Positions 26,500 through 38,022 of a stretch of DNA of 64,000 nucleotides are shown one piece after another. The stretch lies in contig NC_064551.1 in assembly GCF_023856365.1 (NCBI RefSeq), positions 14,421,027 to 14,485,026 of the forward strand. Reading direction: 5' to 3'. This DNA is from Brienomyrus brachyistius (taxonomy: Eukaryota > Chordata > Actinopteri > Osteoglossiformes > Mormyridae). The notes under the pieces were generated by a model. The model was given only the letters and a program-made list of their open reading frames with translations, did no database searches and had not been told where the DNA came from. The position numbers and the translations under genes are program-made. Positions within the stretch are counted from its first letter, which is position 1, and every line of letters starts with the position of its first letter.

Positions 26500-29400
26500 A
26501 ATATATGAATCAAAATAGGTTTCCCATGCCTCGTTTATCAATCATCCAGCAACAGAGACATGAAAAATATCGTGAAGTATTTTCCATGGCAGATGATGAC
26601 TACATATGATGTCAGGAGACAGCGCCTCCACCGCAGTGGAGTGGCGGTCGGGTGAGGAGATCGTGTCCCAGGCCGGTTCTGTTCATTTCCCTCTCCTTGA
26701 TAACCCTTGCTGCCCTTTACACAGTGCAACTGTTTGAGGACCAACAGCCCCGGTCCATGAATGAGAGAGAGAGGGAACGTGAGTCACAGAAGAAGCTGAG
26801 GGAAGCTTGTGGAAGGTCTGTGACTCGCTGCCCACTACTGCTGCAGACTCCGCCGTGCTCCATGTCCGAACGCCAGCGTCTGACAGCCACGATGGGCTAC
26901 AGATCTCCATTAAGAGAGGAAGACATGAACTCCAACCCCACGATGTACAAAATGAAAGCAAATAAACGAGTGACCCCCAAGCCAGATGATTCTCCAGATA
27001 CACATATTGTTGCATCCAAAACTTGAATATCCGCGCACCCCCGCAGCTCACTGCCGGTGCCCCCCGGCATGTCCCACACTCACACCCTCCCGCGATTCTC
27101 ACTTGCCACTTAAAACAGGCATCAAATGTCGAACTTGCGGTATCACCTTACACAGTGTTTGTTAAACAGGCCATTAAACAGATATTCATTCTCATATGCT
27201 AATTGGACCAGCTGTCATATACAGGGCGGGTAATTTGGCGAATTTGTCCTCGACGTACATGTATGTGCTAATTTGTGAGGCGACAACCGTCTATTTTAGT
27301 TAAACTGTATCTCATTCATTTTCTATTTTCCTTAGCTGACATGTTCCTACAAGAGCATCTCGCAGGGTGCAGTGTGTTCTCCTTCTGAAGTTTGAGCTTG
27401 TGACTAATTAAAGCATATTTCGGGCAGACACCTGCATCGCGATGAAGAGTGAACAAAGACCTGAGCTATTTGCTCATAACGCCAAATCCGATGAGGAGGA
27501 AATATTAAGTTACGGTAAAATACACTAATCAGCGTCGTCTTTGAAGCGTTTGCTCTGCTTTGTAACAGCTCTCAACAGCTGCTCCGGTTGAAGCGTCGCT
27601 GTGCAAGAGGTCCCGCCTGAATTGATAAATTGCGAAATGCAGTTTGGACGTACCACCGTGGGGGGGGGGGGAGGGGGAGCCAGGGTCGCACAGCTAGCTA
27701 AACGCTCATCATCATCGCCCGCCATTGAAATGTTAATCATACAGAGGAAATGCTTCATTTCGACAGATAGTGCGTCTGATTCGAACTCGCGCCGTTTCTC
27801 TCGAAGACAGAGGGAGCGGAGACAGGGTGGGGGGGGGCATAGATTCCGGAGCGGGTTCCATGGTGAGTAAATGAAGTTCACGCTACTCTGAAGAGCAATA
27901 ATTAATGCAGGGATTTGCGCTGTTTCTGCGCTGTACTCCCCAGCTCCCTCCCCATGTCCCTGGTTTCCTCGCTCCCCTCGGAGGGCGGGGGGCACTCTTG
28001 CATAGCCTCCAGTTATCTCTGGGGGGAGGGGAGGCATGCTGTCGAAACAGAAGCCCTCGTTGGCCGCCCAGAGAGACAGGATTGGTGATCTGCGCTTTCG
28101 TCCAAGCGCTTCGGTTTGTAGCTGCACAAGCCAGCCACTGAGGGAGACGTTTCCCTCCCAGGCTCGGTCAACGAGCATCATGTTACCTTCCGGACACGGA
28201 GCGACCATCAATATTCATGGGGGCCATTACACCACTGGAACGAGGCTTCGGGCTCCAGACAATCCAAACGAGCATGACCCAGCCCTGAAACACGGGGTAT
28301 TACCCTCTGTTTTCAACAAGGAAGCAGTAGTAATACAAAATGGACTCAGACCTGGTCTCCGGAAAAGTACAGGGCTGAAGGACAGGCAATGTACGGCATT
28401 AAATGGATCGCTGGTTGTGTAGTGCTTAGAGGGAACTGGACATAATTGTGTATTACTATTATTTTTAATCCTCTTTCAGCTTAATTTACTTGCCTCCATT
28501 TGGTTTTTGCTTTATTACCCCAGATGCACTAAAAGGGTCGAAGGGACTACATGTATTTCACGCACACTTGTCAACCAATGGTCATCTGTCATACTGCATG
28601 GTGCATGACAGTGATCACGAAGGCAGGTTCTGATTAGTCTGTAACATTGTGCATAGCTGTAGGCCAAGAATACACTTAAAGTCTCCCCTGTCATAATCAA
28701 TTACCTGATCACAATAGGAGAGGACAAGACCCAGACTGAATCCACATACAAGGACTTATCTGGCAATGGCATTAGATTTTCTTTACCCACGTGACACTTA
28801 AGAATGAACTTTACTCGAAAGCCACTGAAAGCCTGCAAATGAGCTCCTTAAGAAAAGCCTTCTTGTGAATATACACTGAAGCAGAATAGCTTGGTCATCT
28901 GTTCAAGTTTAACAGATAATATCAGCAAGCAGTGTTTTCAAAGCTAATTTTTGCCTTTTGAATCAAGAAAGCCTCAAAACACCAACAGAAGTCTCCTCTG
29001 CGGCGACGAAACTTTTCAAAACAACTAAAACGAGAACAGAAAATCAACTGGAAAATGGCGGTAAAATGTTCAGTCACAGTTTACAGTGCAGCACTCAGAA
29101 TCTCCAGACTTCCCACCAGAAACTTTAAATGAGAATAATCACAGCAGAAGAAAAGAAGAAATGAATAAATAATTAAAAACACCCGTAACCATCAAGCTCC
29201 TACTGAAGCCCACGCTGCTCCAAACAAAGAGAGAAACGTGGCCTTTTAAAGATTTCCCCCAGAACCAGAACTGCACTTTGTTTCCGCTCATCCTACTAGC
29301 GCTCATTTAATTTAAAGCTAATTTAATCACGCACTCCGCTACAGAAACGCCTCTCTGGTGAATCCATTAGCATAAAAGCATTGCACGGAAATCTGTAAAC

Positions 29401-30125
29401 ATATTAGCCAGCGTGGGCACAGGAAGGCTGCTGCAAACGAACCGGCCAGCTCACGGGAATAGTGAGATAGAGGACTGTACCTTTTCTTTTAGCTACAGAG
29501 ATGGACAGGGAGGTTCGGCGAGGAAACGATCAAACGATATCCACAGTCGAATAGCCATAGGGGAAAAAAAAAGAGAGGGTACAAGAGAGATACGACATAG
29601 TGAAGATCAAGGTGGCTGGGGGAAAGGCGCTCAGCCCAACATGCTTAAAGCACAGCAAGGGGGGGGTCAAGGCACACTTCACATGCGATACGAGGCCAAC
29701 CCGAAGTGGGTTACGGCTACGGCAAGAAAGACACACTGTTTGTTCCGCAAGGAACTTTCCAGATCCCTCGCTTTGTTATGTTGGCTGTGACAGTCTGTCG
29801 TAAAAGAAAGTCATGCATTTTTTTTGTGAGCTCTGAAGGTACCAGCGTACATGCAGCTCATCCTGGAAAGAGAGGAAGTCTAAGTTGCAAGACAGCAAGC
29901 AGACAAGCCCCTCGCATACCCGTAACCACTTGCAACACCCCAGCTTCAAAGCCCACAGGCACAAATATCGATAAGCAGGAACGCATCGATAACCTCGACT
30001 CAAAATCATGCATTGGCAATCGCAGGCTGAGTGGCATGCAGGCGGGAAGGAAAAGGGATCAGTAGGAGGAGCATACCTTGATCGGCCATCATCAAGTGTA
30101 GAAAACCTTTGGAAGTAGAGGTGCA

Positions 30126-30158
30126 GAGAGAGAGAGAGAGAGAGATAGAGAGAGATCG
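30126..30158. repeat. (GA)n microsatellite
   Basis: GA units with a TAGAGAGAGATCGATAG interruption. Confidence 0.9.
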
Positions 30159-33100
30159 ATAGAGAAACACTTTAAACACGCTCACCAATACAGCTTAGTA
30201 TTGTGGTAGCATCACATGCTTTGCCAAAGAGCCAAGCATGGTATCCATCACACTGAATGGGACGTTTTCAAATGACTTGAAAACCTTCCCCTGCATCTAG
30301 GAAGTCACAGTGTCGTAGTATGGACCTTACAAGCATGGCTACACATTGATAAGTATAATGAAGTGCTGTGCAGTGTATGCGCAGATTAACACCGATGTGT
30401 TTCTTGAATAATGTTCGTATATTGTTTCATTTCTGTGAACTACTGGGTTTTTAATTCCCAATCAGAATAATAATAATAGTAATACGGTAGTAATATTAAT
30501 AATAATGATAAAAGTCATTAGGCCTGTTCCTGACCATTATCTTCAGAACTCACCTGGAGTGCTCTTCTCATCTGATGCACGTTCCGTAACAGAAGGGGAT
30601 GAAACAAAAACAAGAAAGGAAAGATTCCCAGTGTTAGACTCACTCTGGCACTATTCTTTGCATGGCTACCATGCAAAAAAAAAACACCACACAGTTGCAA
30701 CCATGCAAGCAGCAGCCGCAGCGCCGTGCATGTTCCCGAACACCTGCATGGAATCTGTCCCACGTTGGCGGGGAGCCAGATCATGGACACGCTGCACTCC
30801 TGACCACCTCCAGGAATATTGGGTGGGAATATTCCGTGATTGGCGTAGCACAAGGTGCCCCACATACACGGAAATGGCATAAATCCGAGCAGGCACTGCG
30901 GCCGGCTCCCATTGGGTGGCTGGATTTATGCTGTTGTGGGGTTTGTGTATAAGCGATTAACCCAGACCTTTACCCCTGGGTGCCCAGTTTCTGCTGCGGA
31001 ATCAGACCCCTACGCATCGTACTCTTGGGGAAGCAGCACAAGGTTTGCTGCTGTCGGCTGTCCCAGGACCACTCTGGCTCGGACACATCAACGGCTTACC
31101 CCGGCACCTCGTACAGGTCTCCTCTGTTCTCTTCTGGGAGGCCCATGCATACGAAATGCACAAAACCAACAGATTTATTTATGTTTGCATAATGTGTTAG
31201 TGACCTTTTGCAAATGTTACCCAACCTGCCTTTGCCTTTCTGAAGAACAGATAAATAAAAAATAGCATTTAAAGTGTACCAGGCATTAATACTTGCCTGG
31301 AAAAGGAAAATATTATTTGCAAAACAGAATGAGTATCAAATATATATACTTCCACCCAAATCTTCTTTTCTACTAATCAAACTGAAACTTGTAGCAAAAG
31401 ATTTTTTTTGTCTTTAGATACTCTTTCATCTTAGATCTCATACATTTCATCTTGTTTTGTAAACAGCTAATTAAGGAAGGAAATAAGGCTGTAATTATTG
31501 ACTTAATTAAACATTGTGCCTGGTAATCACTGATATATTATTAATCACCTTGGTTTCGAAGAGGCAAGGTTTGCTCAAAGGGTAACTCAGCATGAGTGAT
31601 GCTTTGCCACATAATTATTTTTTGTTGCTGATTTTTTTAAGCAGGGACCAAACTTGCACACCAAGTCTGCAGTACCTTAAATGACCTTTACAGTTACTCA
31701 TTATTGTCCCTCACAAGAAGCATTGTGTTTGAGGAAGAAGTAAAATGTTTAAGTAGCTATAACAATATTGACTAAACTGGATGGGTACATATCATTATGT
31801 GTTCTGCATGCACTCATTCCAGTTATCTAAGCATCCAAATCATAGGTTATGCAGCACAGCGTCCAATTTTAAGTCATATAAATCCAACATAAGAAGTTCA
31901 AGATGTCGTCAGTCATGTGACCAGACGCCGCCCAATCCAGTGAAAGTTCACTAAGCTTTAATCCCTCTTTTTTCCACGCAGTGCTGAATTCTGCGCATCA
32001 CTCTCAACACACTGCAAACTTAAAATCAGTTTCAATCAGGCAAGATTTTTTTTCTCCTTATTTTCTCGATGACCTACTTCCAAAGCGAGATTACTGTAAC
32101 TGTCAATTTCTCGAAGTATATTACATTAATCCTGAAAGCTCAGCTCTCAGAATACTCCCTCATTCTTTTAACACTCTGCCGGCCAAATTTTCAGTGAGTT
32201 TCTGCTTTTATGTAATGGTTCACCTGCTGTTCATGCTCTAACTTGATTTTATAATATTTAGAGTACTTACAGCATTTTACAACATCGTTATTACTTTATG
32301 TTTAAATCTGTCTGCTATTAATATCTGCGTCTAACTACTGGTTTTGTATTTTTAAACAGAAACACTGATGTGTTGCAAGCAGAATGGATCATTTTTGACT
32401 TAGATGTGGGCTCTTCCACTAATGCTATATTATCCCCGTAGGGCCTGCGGATTAAACATGTGTTTTATAGCCAAATGTTTATTGCTTTAATCTGTCCCCG
32501 GATTACGCAGCTTTACAGTCGCCTCTCGCTGCGGCCGACTCAATCATTCCCCTCGGTAAACAGACGCCTCCGACCCATCGAATGTTTCCAAGGCCATTTC
32601 CGCCATCTGTCTGTTTTCGGAAATGCCTGAGCGTGTCAGGATGACTGCTGATCCAAAGGGGAGAAGTGCCTTTAATGCACACTCTCCCGGGAACTTGTAA
32701 ACGGGCTGAATTCTCTTTTATTGGATTAGATAAAGTGAGTTCACCATCTGTAGGTGTGACTACCTATTCTTCCGCTGTTTCATAGCGTCGCTGACAGCTA
32801 CAGTAACAACCTTTAATCTGTGAAACTTTCTGGGCTGGTCCGCTTCCTTATTGTTCCCATTAGGCTGAAGAACGCTACTAGAAAATGTGTCTTCAATTAT
32901 CCATCTCCCCACCCTCATATTTGTGAACTGCCAGTTACCCATCTTCACTGCAGTTCCTGCTTCTCATTTCCAGATTAGTGCTTGTGCGTGTCTTACACGT
33001 ACGGCGCACATTTTCCATATCTTTGATGTAACCCTCAGGCATCGTCATATATGGGAAGCATTCTGGCAAAGGAGGTTATCTTTTTCTGGAAGCCCTCGGA

Positions 33101-35334
33101 ATCGATGCTGGCAGTCGAGCGCCGCCAGACATACTCTCTCATTTGGCTTTATTCCGCCCACACTAGAGGGTGGTAGTGAGCCAACCAGGCAATGCAATAG
33201 GGCATGATTGATTCGTTTAGTTAAAGAGGCCTCCCACCGCCCGTGGGTCTGCAGCCAGGGCGGCCCTGCTGCTTAGGCGTGGCCCTTGGAGGAACTGCCG
33301 CGATCAGCCCTGGAGCCCCAGACACACGAAGCCTACCGGCTCCCCCCAGCAGAGTGTCCGCGTCAGAGAGTCTGGCCGCCTCTACGGCACTACCTGAGCA
33401 AAGGCAGCGGCCTGGAAGGGGCGAGTCCGCGGCAGAAACAGCACCCCGTGATAAAGTCTCATCACGCTGTCGTCTTTGTCTCCCAGTCGACAGAAGTAAG
33501 GACCACTTTGCGTCAGTCATTAGGAAACAGTTAGAGGAAGCCAAGGACTGTTCATCTTGTCTTATCTGAGGACGTCTCTCCGTGTTTCAGATGCAATATC
33601 CTTTCCTGTCAGGCTCTCTGAGCCCGTATATTAAGAAGAGGTGACAATAATAAAATATTCAGAGGTACATGAATACACAAGGTGAGCGTGTCTTCCCATA
33701 ACACGGTAAAGATACTGCATCTTAGCGGGACGGCACGTGACAAACGGGACAGTAAGAAAGTCAACATAACAACAGAAGCAGTATTAAGAAGAGCAGATGA
33801 CGCGGGTCGTGTTCAGACCAGCCTGCGCCTTCGTGTTTCCGTAAAGCCTGCGGGATCTGAACATATCCGGTAAGGCTGTAATGTTGCTAATTTCACTTTC
33901 AATGTTGGCGTGGAAAAAATTTTTCGAGGTACTCAATTCCTGGAAAAGAGAACAAGAGCATTCAACCTGCATACGATGACATCACACACAAGAAAACCCA
34001 GGTACTGTACCTGCATCACATATGTCTTTAGCAAAAGGGCAGTTATTTTCGGACAAGGAAAGAAAGTATGGTCGATGCAGAAAGGGATGGTGCTGATGGG
34101 TAGGGGTCTTTTGCTGTAGCCAGTCACTGGGGTACTGCCTCTTTGACTGACGTGCTGGCACCCGGTCCAGCAGGAGGCGATGTCACTCGCCCGGGCGCTT
34201 AGCTCAAATCCGCTGCAGATGTCTGGCACATAAGCCAGGCCGGTCGCAGGTAGTGCCCAGCTTGTGATAACTCCAGCAGTGAGCATCATGTTGAATTTCA
34301 ATGTAAAGATAAACCAGTAACAGAAATTTATTTGGTCAAATGTTTAAACATGCTGCGTAAGGCTGGATCTAATGACCTCCTCCTACAATGCATTCTGTAA
34401 TAAACATCATCGGGTATCACTTTTATAAAAGTTAGTAATAAATTAGTCAGATTCTTATCAGTATTAGTTTCAACTTGCATAACATGAGAAATTAACTTCC
34501 ATTGTAAACCTCTAAAGGTTTAACGAGATCAGAAACATTGATCCAGGTTGTCCAGATGTATATTAGGCGGGAGATGGTAGAAAGTGGCAGGGAAAGAACA
34601 GCTGAAGAGTGAATATAATCCATAGGTGGGGTTCTGATAACGGAAAACTTCCAGAAGTGCACAGTAGTCAGGTTTATCACCCTGGTGAAAAGAGCTGTTC
34701 ATGTGATATTTCTGCAACCCGCACAGTCTGAGAGAGTGTGAAATGCACAGAATAGCTAAGTACATGGAATCGGCACATTTACGCAAGGATCTTCAAGAAA
34801 ATACACAGAATAAAGGTAAAAGTCAGTGGCTGCATGTTGTTTTCTGAGAGAAAATATATCCATTGACTATGCTTCACGCAAAACACAGGCCGTGACTTTG
34901 GTCTAGATGATTTCTGCTTTAACCATATAAGGTGCAGGACAAAGACAGCAGAAAAGATGATTGTGACAATCAAGCAAAATTGCCAGGACAGAAGTAAGGG
35001 AAAGCAGGAGAGATGGAGAGAAGGCCGTCAGTGTGTTCACCGGTGTGTGAAGAGCAGACGAGATTCTTCCGGGGAAGCAGCAGAAGGGGGAGAACGCCTT
35101 CTCACCGGGTTAGGATTAGAAACACAGAGGTCTTTCTTCTTCCCATACCAATGGAGGTCAGAGCACATGTCAATGCCTGCAAATATGAGCCTGCAGAAAA
35201 TGCTGTGCTATGTAAATCCTTGGTTTACATGGCCTGCTGTTACCTAGAAAGCCTAAAGGAGTGGATATCCTTCTGCTAAACCTTCAACGCTAAACAAAAG
35301 ACTGCAGATCACAAGGTAGGACATGAGTGCTCAC

Positions 35335-36031
35335 CTTTGTCGCAGAAGCGGCCTATGTATCCTGTGCTGGTGCAATCACAGACCATCTCCCCCTCCACCA
35401 CGGAGCAGATCCCTCCATTGGCGCAAGGGCTCTCCGCGCAAAGGCCCTCCATGTCCAAACGCACCCTATGACTGTTGATGAGTTTGGGCATCACGTTGCC
35501 GTACTTCAGATCCGTGATAATCCCACGAAACGGCGGCTGTTCCTTGATCTGGGGCTGCGTGAGTACGGCCGTCCGGATGTCCAGCGGCACGCCCCCCAGG
35601 AAGAGGTCGCTGACGATCTTCATGAACTGCCGCTGAGGCTTGACCTCGTCCGCCTTGATCTCGCTGTCTAGCCGCAGCGAGGTCCTCAGGTTGTGTCTGC
35701 TGATCGTGGCGAAGTGCCAGTTGCTGTCGTTGACCCTGCGGTCCGTCGTGACGGTGGTCTCCGCACAGTCGATGCTGAACCGCAGCTGCAGCTTCCCCTC
35801 TGCCACCATCAGCTGCAGGAAGTCGCAAAAGCCTCCGTCATCAAAGTAGAGGAGCATAGCGTTGGATACGTCTGTCTTGAACTGGAAGCTGAGGTCACTC
35901 CTGGTGCTGGCATCCCAGCGCACATAGCGGGCCCACTGCCCCGGGGCTCCCGGGAACTCCAGGCCCACGTAAAGACCCAGCAAAGTACTGATCATGAACT
36001 GCACCTGGAACAAGAAACCAATGGGATTCAT
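35335..36031 (-). CDS. nrxn3: Alpha-neurexin (neurexin-3-like), first coding exon: signal peptide, LNS1 and EGF-A; partial CDS
   Basis: Alpha-neurexins are presynaptic single-pass adhesion receptors that bind neuroligins, neurexophilins and other partners. This exon encodes the N-terminus, about 232 residues. Residues 1-23 look like a signal peptide ending LGLYVG before mature LEF. Residues 24-196 are the LNS1 domain, with [20 protein letters not shown], a Cys69/Cys89 pair, a glycosylation sequon (NDS, residue 101) and SDLFLGGVP. Residues 198-230 form a six-cysteine EGF-like domain (CxxxxPCxNGGIC...CDC...C). From knowledge of the family, the [16 protein letters not shown] and DLKYGN blocks fit neurexin-3 better than 1 or 2. 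The exon ends in phase 1 at AAAG|GTGAGC. The ATG at 36031 was chosen because it has A at -3 and gives a full-length signal peptide; the next Met (12 codons later) leaves only about 11 residues before LEF. The frame stays open to 36112. The acceptor is unresolved: candidates lie before 36074 and 36004, and the latter would remove this ATG. Which paralogue (a or b) cannot be told. Confidence 0.94.
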
Positions 36032-37194
36032 TGTAAAGCACGTGGCCAGGGTGGGGGAGGGGAGTGCAGGAGTCCTTAACAGCACGACACCATTGACTTC
36101 GCTTTGGCTCAAAGGGTGTTATATCCAAAATATATCCCACAGCGTCCACACAGTATATGCTGCTCACAATACAGAACCCTCTTGACAGGACCGGAGGGGT
36201 GTAGCAACAACAGGCGACCAAACTGAGGCCATTGAAATCCAAAAAAAGATCCGGTCACAGGGAAACGGCCAAGGGGCTTTATTTTCCAACAAGAAATCAG
36301 TGAGGAGAGAACGGGGTCGAAAGTCCGCCAGTCAGAAGCAGACCTCAATCCTCAGTTTTCTCTGTTGACGTTCCACAGGCAGATCCGACAGGCTTGCATT
36401 GAGACATCTCTCTGCATGTTCTGGGTTAGCAAAGAGTCACTCATGTTGGCTTCGGCGTACTCTGAACTCCGAGATATGCGTGTCCGCTCCAAGATTGCCA
36501 AATTGCCATCGCTGTCAAAGACAGACAAAATAATCATTATTAACGGCAGACAAAATAACATTCACCAACTGTAGGCATGGGCTGAATATGGCATAACTGA
36601 TATTGTTGCACAATAATGCTAGCGGAAAGTTTTTCTCCCATTTCACTGCAAACTTTACTGCCATTTCTTTATATACTGATTGTTCTTTAGTTGGAAATAA
36701 AACAGAATTCAGTATTCAAATGTATGAAGAAGGTTCCTGATATTGGCGTATTGTTGCTACCCTTCACAACTTAGCCACATTAATCCTTCGGCAATTAAAG
36801 TCTGTCAGTCAGCCACGCGGCTCCTTTATGTATCTGACAGCGAAATAAAAGCTTGTAGTGGAAATCAAATTGAAAAAGAGCATTACAATCAACAAATGCC
36901 CACCTACTCCTGTTCCGCCACTGAGCACAGCTCCACCACCACTTATTTACCGATGCGCTTTGTTCGTTCCTCTCTTCTGTTTATATGACTCATTTATAGA
37001 TTGCGCCGGTCAAATGTGAAAAACGTTCAAGTGCAAACCTCTTACTTTTTTACTAGGGTAAAAAACTGAATCAAACTTGTTGATTTGCCCTTCAATAGAA
37101 TATTGAGAGTTTATTATAAAATTTATTAATTAGCTTGCGGCTGCAGATACTTATCTGAGTAGCAGAAAAACCTGCAAGTTTTTTTAGCCGCATT

Positions 37195-37292
37195 TCCTCA
37201 CCTGTGTCTTTTTTCACTCGGGATTCAAACCCATAACCTTCCGGTGCCAAAGGCACTTCCTTAACTACAGTACCACCTGTTCAGCTACTTGT
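37195..37292 (-). repeat. tRNA-derived SINE head
   Basis: The reverse complement has an A-box-like TGGTACTGTAGTTAAGG and a B-box-like GGGTTTGAATCCCG. It is the same head type as at 58.4-58.5 kb. It is not a tRNA gene: no cloverleaf closes. Confidence 0.45.
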
Positions 37293-37347
37293 TCGCCAGT
37301 CACTTCACATTTGCATTTCAGTGTCCAAACTATTTGAAATAAGATTT

Positions 37348-37751
37348 GGTAACACTTTACACTAACTACACCTTCATAATGCTTTTATATTGGATTCATA
37401 AAACGTTTAGTACACCTTCATAATATATTCACTAAGTATTGAGAAATCATTCATAAACATCATGTATGTATACCTTAACATCCTAACATCCCTTAACAGC
37501 CGTAATATACATTAATAACAAACATTATATAATAATAACAAATATTATAAGTGTATAATTATGTAATGTTTGTTATAAATGTATATTCTAAGCTGTAAAG
37601 TGATGTTAGGATGTTTTTATGTACTTGCATGCTGTTTATGAATGTTCTATGAATGCACATTTGCGCATATGAACATTTTGAAGCAGCGCTGAATGTTCTA
37701 TGAACGCATAATGAATGCATTATGAAGGTGCAGTTAATGTAAAGCGTTACT
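37348..37751. mobile_element. MITE-like element with 34-bp inverted ends in intron 1
   Basis: The left arm 37349-37382 (GTAACACTTTACACTAACTA...CATAATGC) and the reverse complement of 37717-37750 differ at only 3 of 34 positions. AAGATTT flanks both sides (37341-37347 and 37753-37759), with 7 of 8 bases matching over the 8-bp window, as expected for a hAT-type target duplication. The interior is AT-rich and non-coding. Confidence 0.72.
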
Positions 37752-37909
37752 GAAGATTTTAACAGGCTTATCATCATCTGAGCACTTAAACTGTTGCTAC
37801 GTGTAAGAATTATTGTCTTTTCGCCCTTTTTTCTGGACATAATACAGCCATTAAATGGGATGTGGCAAGCATTGATGTTGTTATTATCTTGTTATTATAT
37901 TATCCTATC

Positions 37910-38022
37910 ATCTTAGCTTAGCAAATGCGCTTGCGGGGACACTTTCAAAGCAGGAAGAAAGTATCTGAGGCAATTCAGGTTAAGAGGCTTGCCCAGAGAA
38001 TGTGAGTGCGGCAATACTGTAC
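37910..38022 (-). repeat. Diverged SINE-like fragment
   Basis: TAGCAAATGCGCTT and CAGGTTAAGAGGCTTGCCCAGAGA resemble the TTAGCAGACGCTCTTATCC...GTGACTTGCCCAAGGG segments of a common fish repeat. Confidence 0.35.

Larger units (their letters stand above)
1..35334 (-). other. nrxn3: Start of a large neurexin intron (inferred), running off the left edge
   Basis: The GT donor lies at 35334-35333 and no further neurexin exon (LNS2 or later) is recognisable to its left, so the next exon lies outside the window or is too short to see. Very long introns are normal for alpha-neurexins. Repeats inside are listed separately. In 647-3242, 3514-6439, 6563-8091, 8351-12226, 12834-15239, 20358-21469 and 25741-35334 I see only short simple repeats and mononucleotide tracts, GC-rich patches (2.2-2.4, 27.6-28.2 and 33.25-33.5 kb) and AT-rich non-coding sequence. 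There is no supported gene. Confidence 0.75.

Noticed and set aside
27525..28211. 228-codon minus-strand frame, the second longest in the window
   Set aside because: Low-complexity proline runs and GC-rich DNA; no family motif, and no matching exon boundary with the neurexin frame.
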